A stretch of 64,000 nucleotides of DNA from assembly GCF_014884995.1 (NCBI RefSeq), contig NZ_JABMII010000006.1, forward strand, positions 1 to 64,000, read 5' to 3'. The position numbers were made by a program, and so were the translations under genes. Under the pieces are notes generated by a model. That model ran no database searches and had not been told where the DNA came from. It saw nothing but the letters and a program-made list of their open reading frames with translations. The number at the start of each line of letters is the position of its first letter. The stretch's first letter is position 1. Of the stretch, positions 52,392 through 61,946 are shown in pieces. This DNA comes from Spirabiliibacterium pneumoniae (GTDB lineage: Bacteria > Pseudomonadota > Gammaproteobacteria > Enterobacterales > Pasteurellaceae).

Positions 52392-53116
52392 TTCAGTTGA
52401 TTCTCGATAGGGATCACGACCGCACTTTGATAATGAATGTGCCGCCAACGCTTAGCTTTGTACCGCCCCGCGATGTCAACCCGCAGTGCTTTATTCACCA
52501 CCAGCCAAGTAAAATTGAGCGCCGTGATTTGATATGTAGCGCTGTCCATTAAATCCCCCCAGCCTTTGGTATCACACCCTGAATCTGCAAGATACGCTTG
52601 GCATTCACTTGCCCGACACTGTTGCTGCGTGCCGCGTTTATACATGATGCGCGTTTCCACCATTTGGCTATTGAGGCGATAGCCCAACAGCTCAGTTTGA
52701 ATGTCCAAAGTGCGGTTGCGCCCGCCTTGAGCACAAATGCTGTCATGGCGCGAGCCAATGCAACCACTTTGATCAACATCATACCAAAACAAAAAGCAGC
52801 TATTTTCACTCGCTCGCTGGGCTTGTGTAATCACCCCCGATGACGTCGCGTCACGGCTAAAAAGTGCGGCATTAGACACCCGCACTTGCTCTTGTGCGAT
52901 ATAGCCACTGCGGGCAATGTCTTTTGCCATGAGGTTAAGCACGCGGTGAATTTCACTTTGCAGCTGTAAACGCTTGTGGCTCGCTTGCTGAGTGTTGAGT
53001 GTCTGTGTAAAAAAGCGCACCATCAGCAACAATAATGCCGACCCAATCGCCACACTGACCATCATCTCCAGCAGGCTAAAACCGCGCAGCGCATACCTAA
53101 CTCGCTTAGTTATCAT
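52388..53116 (-). CDS. comO: Competence minor pseudopilin ComO (PpdB-like)
   Basis: Type IV prepilin-like protein of 242 residues. Its ATG at 53116 overlaps the end of comN by 11 bases. The leader ends at Gly 12, followed by FSLLEMMVSVAIGSALLLL with Glu at +5. Several Cys (NSCFLF, SGCIG, SICAQ, QQCRASECQ, SGCDTK) suggest disulfides in the soluble domain. It resembles PilW-type minor pilins. Part of the DNA-uptake machinery. Confidence 0.88.
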   Translation of the reverse strand: MITKRVRYALRGFSLLEMMVSVAIGSALLLLMVRFFTQTLNTQQASHKRLQLQSEIHRVLNLMAKDIARSGYIAQEQVRVSNAALFSRDATSSGVITQAQRASENSCFLFWYDVDQSGCIGSRHDSICAQGGRNRTLDIQTELLGYRLNSQMVETRIMYKRGTQQQCRASECQAYLADSGCDTKGWGDLMDSATYQITALNFTWLVVNKALRVDIAGRYKAKRWRHIHYQSAVVIPIENQLK

Positions 53117-53624
53117 ACACACACGCACTCAATGATTGATTGTCTTTAATCCGCAGGCTGCCAACGTTAAACAGCGAGAAAATCGACCGCACTTTGCCCG
53201 CTTGCAGCACAAAACACGCTGAGGAAAACGTATCTCGAATGCCGTTGATGCGCGAAATTTCACGCGGATAGTACTTTTTGCTGACAATGCTCGTTTGCGC
53301 AAAGTGGGGGTAATAAAACTGCGCTTGAGTGTGTGCGGGGCAATGCTCGGGCGCAAAGCAGTCGCACAGGGTGTTGTCTTTTTTCTGCATACTAACACAC
53401 CATTGGGCTTTATCCGCCTTACGCTGAATGAGAATAAACCAAATCTCGTTGCTATTTTGTGCCTTAATTTGCCCATAACGCAGAAATTGAAACAGCCCTT
53501 GCTGCTCCATCGTCAACGCATACTGTGCACTCAGGCGCTGCACCGCTGGCGTGGCGAGCATCGTAATCAGGCTGATTATTGCAACCGTCAGCAACATTTC
53601 CATCACTGTGAATCCTCTTGCCAT
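53106..53624 (-). CDS. comN: Competence minor pseudopilin ComN (PpdA-like)
   Basis: First gene of the operon, 172 residues from the ATG at 53624 (GGAGCAAGC upstream). The leader MARG is cleaved before FTVMEMLLTVAIISLI, with Glu at +5, a standard GspH/FimT-type prepilin start. The soluble domain has Cys in WCVSM, TLCDCF, EHCPAH, SACFV and SACVY. A CRP-S-type site lies about 62 bases upstream, which fits competence induction with Sxy and CRP. Confidence 0.88.
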   Translation of the reverse strand: MARGFTVMEMLLTVAIISLITMLATPAVQRLSAQYALTMEQQGLFQFLRYGQIKAQNSNEIWFILIQRKADKAQWCVSMQKKDNTLCDCFAPEHCPAHTQAQFYYPHFAQTSIVSKKYYPREISRINGIRDTFSSACFVLQAGKVRSIFSLFNVGSLRIKDNQSLSACVYDN

Positions 53625-53685
53625 GCTTGCTCCTTTCGCCTTTATGCTAACAAGCGCAACATCCAGTACAAGTGGCAAAGTGCGG

Positions 53686-53707
53686 TTTTTCGATCGTGAT
53701 CGAAAAA
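53686..53707 (-). promoter_or_regulatory. CRP-S-type site upstream of comN
   Basis: A 22-base symmetrical site has TTTT and AAAA ends and arms TCGATC and GATCGA. It matches the Pasteurellaceae CRP-S consensus (TTTT, GCGATC, two bases, GATCGC, AAAA) at all but positions 5 and 18. The C at 6 and G at 17 that distinguish CRP-S from ordinary CRP sites are kept. CRP plus Sxy would be expected to activate comNOPQ from here. Confidence 0.75.
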
Positions 53708-53725
53708 GGGGCATTAGCCCCTTTC
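53704..53725 (-). terminator. murP terminator abutting the comN control site
   Basis: AAAGGGGC and GCCCCTTT with a four-base loop form a strong stem, followed on the minus strand by TT and then CG. The T run is the same stretch of bases that forms the right end of the CRP-S site, so the terminator and the competence control site overlap. Confidence 0.8.
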
Positions 53726-53751
53726 GTATGATTTGGAAAAAGGTGACCGCG

Positions 53752-55179
53752 TTAGCTTAAATCCACATCTTTTGCAAAAAGATAGGTCAAAACAAACCCT
53801 GTGATATACGCTGTCACGGTGCCAGCGAGGTAGATAGCAATGGCGGTGAATACACCCTCATTCGAGGTCAATAAAGGAATGGCCAGCAAACCAGACGGCC
53901 CGAAAACACTATTAAGCCCCATCGGCAAGCCGAAATAAGCAATCAACCCAATCACAAAGCCGCCCGCAGCGCCACCAATACACGCGGTAATAAACGGTTT
54001 CACCCGCGGCAAGGTCACACCATAAATCAATGGCTCACCAATGCCCAAAAAGCCTGGAATGATTGCGCCTTTAATTTGGTTGCGCAATTGGGCGTGTTTG
54101 TCCGCCATCACATAAAGCGCAATCGCCGCACCCACTTGACCCGCACCCGCCATAGCAAGGATTGGGAACAGGGCATTAAAGCCTTGCGTTTCCACCAACG
54201 CAAAATACACTGGCACAAAACCTTGGTGAATACCGAGCATTACTGAAATCAAGAACAAGCCCGCCAACACCGCACTGCCGATAGGATTACCGTTTAAGTG
54301 CGTGAACAGGTAAGACATACCATTAAACAACACCACACCGATTGGCATAATCACTAAGAAAGTGAACACGCCCATGATCACCAGCGTGATGGTGGAGGTG
54401 AGCAGCATATCGAGATTTTCAGGGATAAATTTACGCACCCACTGCTCCACTTTAGCGCCCAAAATCGCGGCAATCAGCACCCCGATAATATTCCCACGCG
54501 GGTCAATCGCCATACCGAAAAAATCACTCATGCCAGAATAGATGCCCTTGGTCGCTTCTGGATTGTAGCCGAGAATGAACAAACTGGCGATAATCGCGCC
54601 ATTCACCCCCGTGCCACCAAAAGCTTTGGCGGCGTTGTAGCCAATCATAATGCTTAAAAAGCTAAATAAACCTTTGCTGAATATTTTTAAATAGGCAATA
54701 CTCGACACCAAGGTCGCATTTGGGTTATCCACGCCTGCCACAAAAGATTGCTGCAACACGGTCGCGATCCCAAGCAGCAGCCCCGCGCCAATAAAGCCAG
54801 GAATCAACGGAGTAAAAATAGTGGCAAATTTCGTTAAAAATTGATGCACCCGCGTGGTGTGTTTTTGCTTAATGTGTTGCTTATTCTCTTTGGCAATTTG
54901 CGACAAATCTGCTGTTTTGCTGCTGCCCTCAAGCATGGCTTGACACAGCGCCGCCGCTTTACCCGCTTTGCCTGGGCCTAAGATAATTTGCACTTGATCT
55001 TGCAAATCCACCACGCCCATCACACCGTCGAGCTTGCGTAATGCGGCGTTATCAACCGCACTTGGGTCGTGGAGTTTGACCCGCAGGCGTGTCATGCAGT
55101 TGCCCGCACTGACGATATTCCCCGCGCCACCGAGATAGGTGACAATTTGCTCAACCATTGCTTGTGTTATGTCTGCCAT
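53752..55179 (-). CDS. murP: PTS MurNAc-specific EIIBC component MurP
   Basis: Imports and phosphorylates N-acetylmuramic acid. The ATG at 55179 gives 475 residues (E. coli 474). The EIIB domain holds the phosphorylated Cys 28 in [11 protein letters not shown]. The EIIC domain has about ten helices, with [18 protein letters not shown]. There is no EIIA domain, so it relies on EIIA-Glc. It lies 10 bases after murQ, whose product is the next enzyme. Glucose or trehalose EIIBC are alternatives, but linkage to murQ decides for MurP. Confidence 0.94.
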   Translation of the reverse strand: MADITQAMVEQIVTYLGGAGNIVSAGNCMTRLRVKLHDPSAVDNAALRKLDGVMGVVDLQDQVQIILGPGKAGKAAALCQAMLEGSSKTADLSQIAKENKQHIKQKHTTRVHQFLTKFATIFTPLIPGFIGAGLLLGIATVLQQSFVAGVDNPNATLVSSIAYLKIFSKGLFSFLSIMIGYNAAKAFGGTGVNGAIIASLFILGYNPEATKGIYSGMSDFFGMAIDPRGNIIGVLIAAILGAKVEQWVRKFIPENLDMLLTSTITLVIMGVFTFLVIMPIGVVLFNGMSYLFTHLNGNPIGSAVLAGLFLISVMLGIHQGFVPVYFALVETQGFNALFPILAMAGAGQVGAAIALYVMADKHAQLRNQIKGAIIPGFLGIGEPLIYGVTLPRVKPFITACIGGAAGGFVIGLIAYFGLPMGLNSVFGPSGLLAIPLLTSNEGVFTAIAIYLAGTVTAYITGFVLTYLFAKDVDLS

Positions 55180-55189
55180 AATGCGCTCC

Positions 55190-56101
55190 TTATTGCTTAA
55201 AATGGGCCGCAAGTGCTTTTCGAATAAAGCCTTTGTGCGCTTGCAGTAATTGCTTGGCCGCGCTGGCATCAAGTGCGGTCAAAATCATCAAAATTGCCGT
55301 TTTGCAGTGCCGATTGCTCGCCTTAAGTGCCGCTTTGGCCTCAGCCTCATCACAATCCGTGGCCTGCATCACAATGTTCACTTGGCGTTCCAATAACTTT
55401 TTATTACTCGGCTGCACATCCACCATCAAATTGCCAAATACCTTGCCTGAGAGGATCATCGCCCCCGTTGACAGCATATTCAACACCAACTTTTGCGCTG
55501 TGCCCGCTTTCATGCGTGATGAACCGCTCACCACTTCGGCTCCCACAATCGGCGCAATGGCAATTTCCGCCATGCTCAACAACGGTGAAGTGCGGTTGCA
55601 GGCAATGCCCACCGTCACGCAGCCAAGCTCTTTGGCATATTGAATGCCCCCGAGTACATAAGGCGTGCGCCCGCTGGCCGCAATGCCCACCACCACATCG
55701 TGCGCGGTGAGATCAACAGCGACAAGGTCAGCCTCACCTGCCTGCGCATCATCTTCTGCGTTTTCAACGGCTTTGAAAACCGCACTTTGCCCCCCTGCAA
55801 TCAACCCTTGCACCTGCTTCGGGTCTGTGCCGAAGGTCGGTGGACATTCGCTGGCATCCAAAATGCCAAGCCGCCCTGATGTGCCCGCACCAAGGTAAAT
55901 AAGCCGCCCGCCCTGCGCAAACGCATCCACGATCGCATCCACTGCGCTGGCCACTGCGGGCAAGGTTTTTTCCACCGCGTGGGCAACACCTTTGTCTTGA
56001 TCATTGATGATCTTTACCACCTCAAGGCTGCTGAGCGTATCAATCTCGCGTGATGCCGCCAAGCGGCCTTCGGTGGTCAATTGCTGAATATTTTCGCTCA
56101 T
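55190..56101 (-). CDS. murQ: N-acetylmuramic acid 6-phosphate etherase
   Basis: Splits MurNAc-6-phosphate to GlcNAc-6-phosphate and lactate in peptidoglycan recycling. The 303 residues (E. coli 298) have a SIS domain with [23 protein letters not shown] and the catalytic Glu in [28 protein letters not shown] also matches. MurR, the usual RpiR-type regulator, is not adjacent. It is divergent from a GntP permease. Confidence 0.96.
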   Translation of the reverse strand: MSENIQQLTTEGRLAASREIDTLSSLEVVKIINDQDKGVAHAVEKTLPAVASAVDAIVDAFAQGGRLIYLGAGTSGRLGILDASECPPTFGTDPKQVQGLIAGGQSAVFKAVENAEDDAQAGEADLVAVDLTAHDVVVGIAASGRTPYVLGGIQYAKELGCVTVGIACNRTSPLLSMAEIAIAPIVGAEVVSGSSRMKAGTAQKLVLNMLSTGAMILSGKVFGNLMVDVQPSNKKLLERQVNIVMQATDCDEAEAKAALKASNRHCKTAILMILTALDASAAKQLLQAHKGFIRKALAAHFKQ

Positions 56102-56161
56102 AACATCTCCTTTTTCTCTACTTTGGCAGATCGCACAAAAAATGCCAGCACCAAAATGCGA

Positions 56162-56183
56162 TTTTGTGAGCTAGGTTACGTTT
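56162..56183. promoter_or_regulatory. CRP-site candidate between murQ and gntP
   Basis: TTTTGTGA, six bases, then TTACGTTT. The left half TGTGA is perfect and the right half TTACG is partial (3 of 5). It lies in the 180-base divergent region, about 60 bases from murQ and 100 from gntP. Catabolite control of sugar-acid and MurNAc uptake would fit. Confidence 0.4.
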
Positions 56184-56281
56184 AAATTATTTGATCTTAT
56201 TCGCATTTTTACGCATTGGTGCTACTCAAATACGGCAAAAGCGATTATGTTAATGATCTGTAAAATCCAAAAGGAGGCGGT

Positions 56282-57631
56282 ATGAGTGGTTTAGGTTTAG
56301 TCATTTTGTTGAGTATAGCCATTATCTTTATTGTGGTGTCCACCGCAAAATTTAAGCTCCACCCGTTTGTGGCACTATTGATCGCCGCCTACGGCATTGC
56401 GCTGGGCTCAGGCATCACGTTAGATGATACGGTGAAAACCATCACTTCAGGTTTTGGCGGCATTTTAGCCTACATCGGGATTGTGATTGTGCTCGGCACC
56501 ATCATTGGCACCATTTTGGAAAAAACTGGTGCGGCGATTGCGATGGCGGATTACATTCTGCGCAAAGTCGGCCGCCAACGCCCCGCACTGGCAATGACTA
56601 TTATCGGTTACATTGTCTCCATTCCTGTGTTTTGTGACTCGGGCTTTGTGATTCTCTCCGCGTTGAAAAAATCTCTCGCCAAACAAACGGGCAAATCGGC
56701 TGTGACGCTCACTGTCGCACTGGCCACGGGGCTTTACGCCACGCACACCTTAGTGCCACCCACTCCTGGCCCCATTGCCGCGGCGGGTAACTTGCATGTT
56801 GACAATTTAGGGCTGGTGATTTTATTTGGGCTGGGCATTTCCATTTTCACGGCACTGGCAGGCTTTGCCTACGCCCAATGGATTGGCAAACGGGTGAAAT
56901 CGGGCGAAGATGAAGCGATTAACCTGCGTGAGCATGACGATGTGCGCACCCAATACGGCAAGTTGCCCTCCACTCTCAACGCCTTTTTGCCGATTATCGT
57001 GCCGATTGCCTTGATTGCGCTGGCCTCGGTGGTGAAACTGCTGTTTGGTAAAGAGCAAAGCGTACTGCTCAGTGCCATTTATTTCTTAGGTCAACCTGTA
57101 ACCGCACTTTTAATCGGCTTGTTCTTCGCCTTTCGCCTGCTGCCGCACTGGAATGAAGAAACGCTCAATGGCTGGATTGGCAAAGGCGTGAAAGATGCTG
57201 GCTCCATTCTCATCATCACCGCCGCGGGTGGCGCACTCGGCAGCGTGCTCAAAGCCAGTGGCATTGGCGATTATCTCGGCAGCGCACTGCAATCGATGAG
57301 CTTGGGCATTTTGGTGCCGTTTGTGATTGCCGCCGCGCTGAAAACCGCGCAAGGCTCCAGCACCACCGCGCTAGTAGTGACTTCCACTATCATTTACCCG
57401 TTGCTACAACCGTTGGGGCTAGAGAGCACCATCGGCTCGATTTTGACCATCATGGCCATTGGCGCAGGTGCGATGACCGTATCCCACGCCAACGACAGCT
57501 TCTTTTGGGTGGTGGCAGAATTTAGTGAAATGGACGTGGCCACCGCCTACAAATCCCACACCATGGCCACCTTGGTGCAAGGCTTGGTGACCATCACGAT
57601 TGTGGCGTTGCTCTCAGTGGTGTTATTGTAA
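56282..57631 (+). CDS. GntP-family gluconate/organic acid permease
   Basis: Proton symporter of the GntP family, 449 residues with about 12-14 predicted helices. Family marks are GFGGILAYIGIVIVLGTIIG, TLVPPTPGPIAAAGNL and SHANDSFFWVVAEFSEM. An AAGGAGG site precedes the ATG. The substrate may be gluconate, glycerate or another sugar acid; no dedicated kinase is nearby. A USS-pair terminator follows the stop. Confidence 0.88.
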   Translation: MSGLGLVILLSIAIIFIVVSTAKFKLHPFVALLIAAYGIALGSGITLDDTVKTITSGFGGILAYIGIVIVLGTIIGTILEKTGAAIAMADYILRKVGRQRPALAMTIIGYIVSIPVFCDSGFVILSALKKSLAKQTGKSAVTLTVALATGLYATHTLVPPTPGPIAAAGNLHVDNLGLVILFGLGISIFTALAGFAYAQWIGKRVKSGEDEAINLREHDDVRTQYGKLPSTLNAFLPIIVPIALIALASVVKLLFGKEQSVLLSAIYFLGQPVTALLIGLFFAFRLLPHWNEETLNGWIGKGVKDAGSILIITAAGGALGSVLKASGIGDYLGSALQSMSLGILVPFVIAAALKTAQGSSTTALVVTSTIIYPLLQPLGLESTIGSILTIMAIGAGAMTVSHANDSFFWVVAEFSEMDVATAYKSHTMATLVQGLVTITIVALLSVVLL

Positions 57632-57636
57632 AACAC

Positions 57637-57665
57637 AAAGTGCGGTTAACCGCACTTTAGTTTTT
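57637..57665. terminator. USS-pair terminator between gntP and rsmI
   Basis: AAAGTGCGGTT and AACCGCACTTT (57637-57647, 57648-57658) form a 22-base palindrome, followed on the plus strand by AGTTTTT. The rsmI stop codon (57657-57659) lies in it. Confidence 0.8.
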
Positions 57666-58505
57666 CAAATGCGCAACGCCGTATTGGTAGAGTGCATTTT
57701 TTTTCATGTCAAAAAGCTCGGCGGTGATGCTGGCGGCTTTTTTCAGGGGCAATTCGCGGCTTAATAAGGTCAGCGCTTTGATAGCCTGCTCGGGTATGTC
57801 TGACGTTGCAACCGCACTTTGCCCTTCGACAATCACCACCATTTCGCCTTTGCTGCGGTTGGCATCTTCCCCCACCCACTGGCATAACGCCTGAAGGGTG
57901 TCGCCGTGAATTGTCTCCCACGTTTTCGTTAATTCACGCGCGAGCACCACATAGCGATCATCGCCAAAAATAGCACGCATATCGGCCAGCGTGTCTTCAA
58001 TGCGGTGGGTGGATTCATAAAAAATCAAGGTGCGCGGCTCATCGCGTAGCGCGCGCAATTTGTCGCCACGCGCTTTCGGCTTGGCGGGCAAAAAGCCTTC
58101 AAAACAAAAACGATCCGAGGCGATGCCAGCGGCGCAAAGTGCGGTAATCAGCGCGCTTGCGCCTGGAATTGGCACGATGCGAATGCCCGCTTGGCGGCAA
58201 AAGCGCACGAGATGAAAGCCAGGATCGCTTATTAATGGCGTGCCCGCATCGGAAATCAGGGCGATATTCTCGCCACGCTCAAGGCGGGTCAGCAACTGCG
58301 CCATCTTGTCACGTTCGTTGTGGTCATGCAGCGCAAAGAGCGGTTTTTTAATGCCAAAATGCGTCAAAAGCCCTGCGCTGTGGCGAGTGTCTTCTGCGGC
58401 AATGAGGTCAACCGCACTTAGGGTGTCCAACGCGCGAGCGCTGATGTCTTGCAAATTCCCGATCGGGGTTGCCACAATATATAAAATTCCAGGTTCTGTC
58501 GCCAT
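57657..58505 (-). CDS. rsmI: 16S rRNA 2'-O-ribose C1402 methyltransferase RsmI
   Basis: Methylates C1402 in the ribosomal P site with SAM. The 282 residues (E. coli 286) start with [19 protein letters not shown] and continue with [12 protein letters not shown] and [13 protein letters not shown]. It is divergent from lpoA, as in E. coli and H. influenzae. Confidence 0.96.
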   Translation of the reverse strand: MATEPGILYIVATPIGNLQDISARALDTLSAVDLIAAEDTRHSAGLLTHFGIKKPLFALHDHNERDKMAQLLTRLERGENIALISDAGTPLISDPGFHLVRFCRQAGIRIVPIPGASALITALCAAGIASDRFCFEGFLPAKPKARGDKLRALRDEPRTLIFYESTHRIEDTLADMRAIFGDDRYVVLARELTKTWETIHGDTLQALCQWVGEDANRSKGEMVVIVEGQSAVATSDIPEQAIKALTLLSRELPLKKAASITAELFDMKKNALYQYGVAHLKN

Positions 58506-58583
58506 ATTTTACGCTCTTTGATTGATTTTCATGCGGGAGATAAGTAAGATCACGCAAGCTATTCTAACCAATTTGGAGCTACT

Positions 58584-60335
58584 ATGCCGACTACTTTTTC
58601 TCATCGCAATAAAATTAAACACTTTGTTGCCTCCACCGCCATGGCATTATTGCTGTCTGCGTGTGGCACATCGCTGTTTAACAACCCGTCTGCTATTTTG
58701 TTACAAGATGCCAATGGCAACTCTGAATTCTACCTCAACCGTGCAGAGCAAGCACAAGATGTGGTAGAAAAACAAAACTTCCAATTGCTCGCCGCACGCG
58801 TGTTGTTAGGCGAAAATAAAGTGCGCCAAGCGGAAGTGTTACTCAGCGAAATCAACGATAAAGACTTAAGCGAAGAGCAATTATTGGACAAAAATTTAGT
58901 CAGCGCACACATCGCCGCCATTAAAAAGAAAAACACCCAAGCGGCAAAAATGCTCAAAGCCATTCCCCTTGAAGGGCTAAGCGCCTCGCAAAAAGCGCGT
59001 TATTGGCAAATTCAAGCACGCATTGAAAGCAACCAAAATCATACCATTGAGGCGGCACGCGCCTTGATTAATGCTGATAATCTCATCACTGACAACGAGC
59101 GCAAACAACAAAACATCAATCAAATTTGGCGCTTATTACGCTCTGCGAATGCAGGCAAACTCAACGCCACGCAACCACAAGCGGGCGAAACCGCACTGGC
59201 AGGCTGGCTTGCGCTGATCAACACTTACAATAGCACTATTTCACAACCAGAAAATATGAAAAGTGCGGTTGAAAACTGGCGTGCGCAATATCCAAACCAT
59301 AGCGCGGCTTATATGCTGCCGTCTGAATTACAAAACGCCCTGAACTATCAGCATGTGGCGTTAAATCATGTGGCTTTGATGCTGCCATTAAGTGGTAACG
59401 GGCAGCCGTTTGGCGACATTATTTTAAAAGGCTTTAATGATGCAAAAGGCGCTGAAAGTGCGGTCAGTGTGACCACTTACGACACCGCATCAGGTACGCC
59501 AGTGGCTGATTTGCTTGAACAGGCCAAAATGAGTGGTGCCGAAGCCGTTGTTGGCCCTCTTTTAAAACCTAATGTTGACGGCATGCTGAATGCGAACACC
59601 ACTGGCTTACAAGTGCTCGCACTCAACAGCACAGCCAACAATCGACCTGCGGTCAATATCTGCTATTATGGGCTTTCCCCTGAGGCCGAAGCCCGTTCTG
59701 CGGCGGATAAGATGTGGGCCGATAACGTGCGCACGCCTTTGCTGGTTGTGCCGCAAAATGACCTTGGGCAACGCACCGCTGCCGCCTTCAACCTGCGCTG
59801 GCAACAGCTATCAGGGCTAGATGCGCAAACCCAGTTTTATAACACCTCAGCAGATATTTTATCAGCCTTGCAAAGTGGCCTCGCGAACGGCGCCAATGGC
59901 GAACAGCCCGCCGTTTATATTGTTGCCAACAGCCAAGAATTACTCGACATCAAAAACGCTATCAACAACGCCGGCTTTGGTGCGAACTTGCCGCTTTATG
60001 CCAGCTCTCGCAGCAACAGCCCGAATAATGGTGCCGACTATCGCTTGACTATGGACGGCTTAAAATTCAGTGAAATTCCATTTTTAAGTGATGCTCACTC
60101 AAGCCAATATGCCCAAGCCAACAGCCTCACAGGCGGTGACTACACCATGATGCGCCTTTATGCGATGGGCGCTGACGCATGGCTTTTAATCAATAAATTC
60201 AATGAGCTGCGCCAAGTGCCAGGCTTTAGTATCAACGGCTTGACAGGTAAACTCAGTGCGGGCAATGGCTGCACCATCGATCGCGATATGAGTTGGTTGG
60301 AATACCGCGGTGGGCAAATTCGCGCGTTAAATTAA
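58584..60335 (+). CDS. lpoA: Penicillin-binding protein activator LpoA
   Basis: Outer-membrane lipoprotein that activates PBP1A from the periplasm. The 583 residues compare with about 575 in H. influenzae. The lipobox ends at Cys 27 (ALLLSAC). An N-terminal helical TPR-like part (about 35-250) precedes a C-terminal periplasmic-binding-protein fold (about 255-580) with VALMLPLSGNGQPFG. Its stop overlaps the yraN start (TAATG). Confidence 0.95.
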   Translation: MPTTFSHRNKIKHFVASTAMALLLSACGTSLFNNPSAILLQDANGNSEFYLNRAEQAQDVVEKQNFQLLAARVLLGENKVRQAEVLLSEINDKDLSEEQLLDKNLVSAHIAAIKKKNTQAAKMLKAIPLEGLSASQKARYWQIQARIESNQNHTIEAARALINADNLITDNERKQQNINQIWRLLRSANAGKLNATQPQAGETALAGWLALINTYNSTISQPENMKSAVENWRAQYPNHSAAYMLPSELQNALNYQHVALNHVALMLPLSGNGQPFGDIILKGFNDAKGAESAVSVTTYDTASGTPVADLLEQAKMSGAEAVVGPLLKPNVDGMLNANTTGLQVLALNSTANNRPAVNICYYGLSPEAEARSAADKMWADNVRTPLLVVPQNDLGQRTAAAFNLRWQQLSGLDAQTQFYNTSADILSALQSGLANGANGEQPAVYIVANSQELLDIKNAINNAGFGANLPLYASSRSNSPNNGADYRLTMDGLKFSEIPFLSDAHSSQYAQANSLTGGDYTMMRLYAMGADAWLLINKFNELRQVPGFSINGLTGKLSAGNGCTIDRDMSWLEYRGGQIRALN

Positions 60336-60700
60336 TGCCTAATCAACGTGCTATCGGCGCGGCTTACGAACAACGAGCGCGCCGATTTCTTGAGCAGCAA
60401 GGCATGCGATTTCTTGAAGCTAACCGCACTTTTAAAGGCGGCGAGCTGGATTTAGTCATGCAAGACGGCCACACCATCGTGTTTGTGGAAGTGCGGTTGC
60501 GCAAAAATAATGACTTTGGCAGCGCGCTGGAAAGCGTTTCCACAACAAAACAAAAACGCTGGATTCATGCCGCAGAATTATGGCTTTTAGAGCGCCAACA
60601 AAGCATTGAAACCGCACTTTGCCGCTTTGATTTGATCACCTTTGACTTAAACCAAGTGCAGCCGACGTGGTTTAAGCATTTTATTGAGTTTAATTCATGA
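60335..60700 (+). CDS. yraN: UPF0102 family nuclease-like protein YraN
   Basis: Protein of 121 residues whose ATG at 60335 overlaps the lpoA stop. It has a restriction-endonuclease-like fold with GGELDLVMQDGHTIVFVEVRLR, the likely catalytic Asp and Glu of a PD-(D/E)XK nuclease (Arg replaces the Lys). Function is unconfirmed; related proteins have been linked to recombination of DNA taken up. ATGA-type coupling to diaA follows. Confidence 0.92.
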   Translation: MPNQRAIGAAYEQRARRFLEQQGMRFLEANRTFKGGELDLVMQDGHTIVFVEVRLRKNNDFGSALESVSTTKQKRWIHAAELWLLERQQSIETALCRFDLITFDLNQVQPTWFKHFIEFNS

Positions 60701-61299
60701 TAGACACCGCTGACCCTTTGCTGGAAAAGGTGAAAGGGATTTTTAACGAGAGCATTCAAATTCAAATTGCAGCCGATCAAGAGTTGCCCGCTGTGTTAGT
60801 CAATGTTGCACAAAAAATGGTCGAATGCCTACTCTCAGGCAACAAAATTATGGTGTGTGGGCAAGGACGCGCCTATGCCAACGGGCAATTTTTAGTCGCC
60901 AATTTGCTCCATCGCTACAACCTTGAGCGCCCAAGCCTGCCTGCGGTATTGCTGGGTCTTGATGGTGCGCTGGGTTCTGCCATTTTTGCCGACAATAATC
61001 CTGCACAGCTGTTCACGCGTCAGTTTGAAAGCCTCGCACACAGCGGCGATTTGCTGGTCATTTTAGCGCCTTATAGCGCAGGTGAAGGCATTTTGAACCT
61101 TGTGCATATGGCCAATAGCCGTGAGATTCCCATTATTACGCTTACTGGACGACAAAACGATCACATTCGCGGCGCACTTGGCGAGCAAGATCTTGATGTT
61201 TGCGTGCCTGCGCAAAAAGAAGCGCGCATATTAGAAAACCACCTTCTGGTGATCAATATTCTGTGTGAATTAATTGAACACCAGCTGTTTTCCCATTAA
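60697..61299 (+). CDS. diaA: DnaA initiator-associating protein DiaA
   Basis: SIS-domain protein that binds DnaA and helps initiation at oriC. The 200 residues (E. coli 196) contain NKIMVCGQGRAYANGQFLVANLLHRY and LFADNNPAQLFTRQF-like sequence (IFADNNPAQ). GmhA, the sedoheptulose isomerase, is related, but position between yraN and dolP fits DiaA. It overlaps yraN by 4 bases. Confidence 0.94.
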   Translation: MIDTADPLLEKVKGIFNESIQIQIAADQELPAVLVNVAQKMVECLLSGNKIMVCGQGRAYANGQFLVANLLHRYNLERPSLPAVLLGLDGALGSAIFADNNPAQLFTRQFESLAHSGDLLVILAPYSAGEGILNLVHMANSREIPIITLTGRQNDHIRGALGEQDLDVCVPAQKEARILENHLLVINILCELIEHQLFSH

Positions 61300-61332
61300 T
61301 ATAGCTAAAACCAATTGTTCAAGGGGATGATT

Positions 61333-61932
61333 ATGTTAACGCAATCTGGATTGATTAAAGGGCTTAAACTTTCAACCGCACTTTTGGCGATCATCAGTCT
61401 GCAAGCCTGCGTCACCGCGGCGGTGGTCGGTACTGGCGCGGCTGTTGCAACAAAAGTGGCGACCGACCCACGCACCACAGGCACACAACTTGATGACGAA
61501 ACCTTGGAAGTGAAAGTAGTCTCCGCCATGAACAAAGACGCGGAAATCAAACAAGATGCCAATGTCAATGCGGTGTCTTACAACTCTCGCGTACTATTAA
61601 TTGGTCAAGTGCCTAACGACAGCCTGCGTGACACAGCGAAAAACCTCGCCAGTGGTGTGGACGGCGTGACCGATGTGTATAACGAAATCCGCGTCGGGCA
61701 AAATATTGGGCTGGGGCAAAACAGCACTGACACATGGATCACAACCCAAATCAAATCCAAATTGCTGGTCAACTCTGAAGTAAAATCAACCAATATCAAA
61801 GTGGTCACCGAAAACGGTGAAGTCTTCTTGATGGGCAATGTCACACCAGCGCAAGCGAATGCCGCCGTAGAAGTTGCACGCCATATTGCAGGCGTGAAAA
61901 AAGTGGTCAAAGTGTTTTCTTATATTAACTAA
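61333..61932 (+). CDS. dolP: BON-domain outer-membrane lipoprotein DolP (YraP)
   Basis: Division- and outer-membrane-linked lipoprotein that supports BAM function and envelope integrity. The ATG at 61333 (AAGGGG six bases upstream) gives 199 residues (E. coli 191); the lipobox ends at Cys 26 (SLQAC). Two BON domains follow (about 52-120 and 130-199), each with a conserved Gly in the VLLIGQV or VFLMGNV strand. Last gene of the lpoA-yraN-diaA-dolP set. Confidence 0.94.
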   Translation: MLTQSGLIKGLKLSTALLAIISLQACVTAAVVGTGAAVATKVATDPRTTGTQLDDETLEVKVVSAMNKDAEIKQDANVNAVSYNSRVLLIGQVPNDSLRDTAKNLASGVDGVTDVYNEIRVGQNIGLGQNSTDTWITTQIKSKLLVNSEVKSTNIKVVTENGEVFLMGNVTPAQANAAVEVARHIAGVKKVVKVFSYIN

Positions 61933-61946
61933 ACATTAGGGGATTT

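Noticed and set aside
53752-55179. Sucrose or trehalose PTS permease
   Set aside because: Direct linkage to murQ and matching length indicate MurP.
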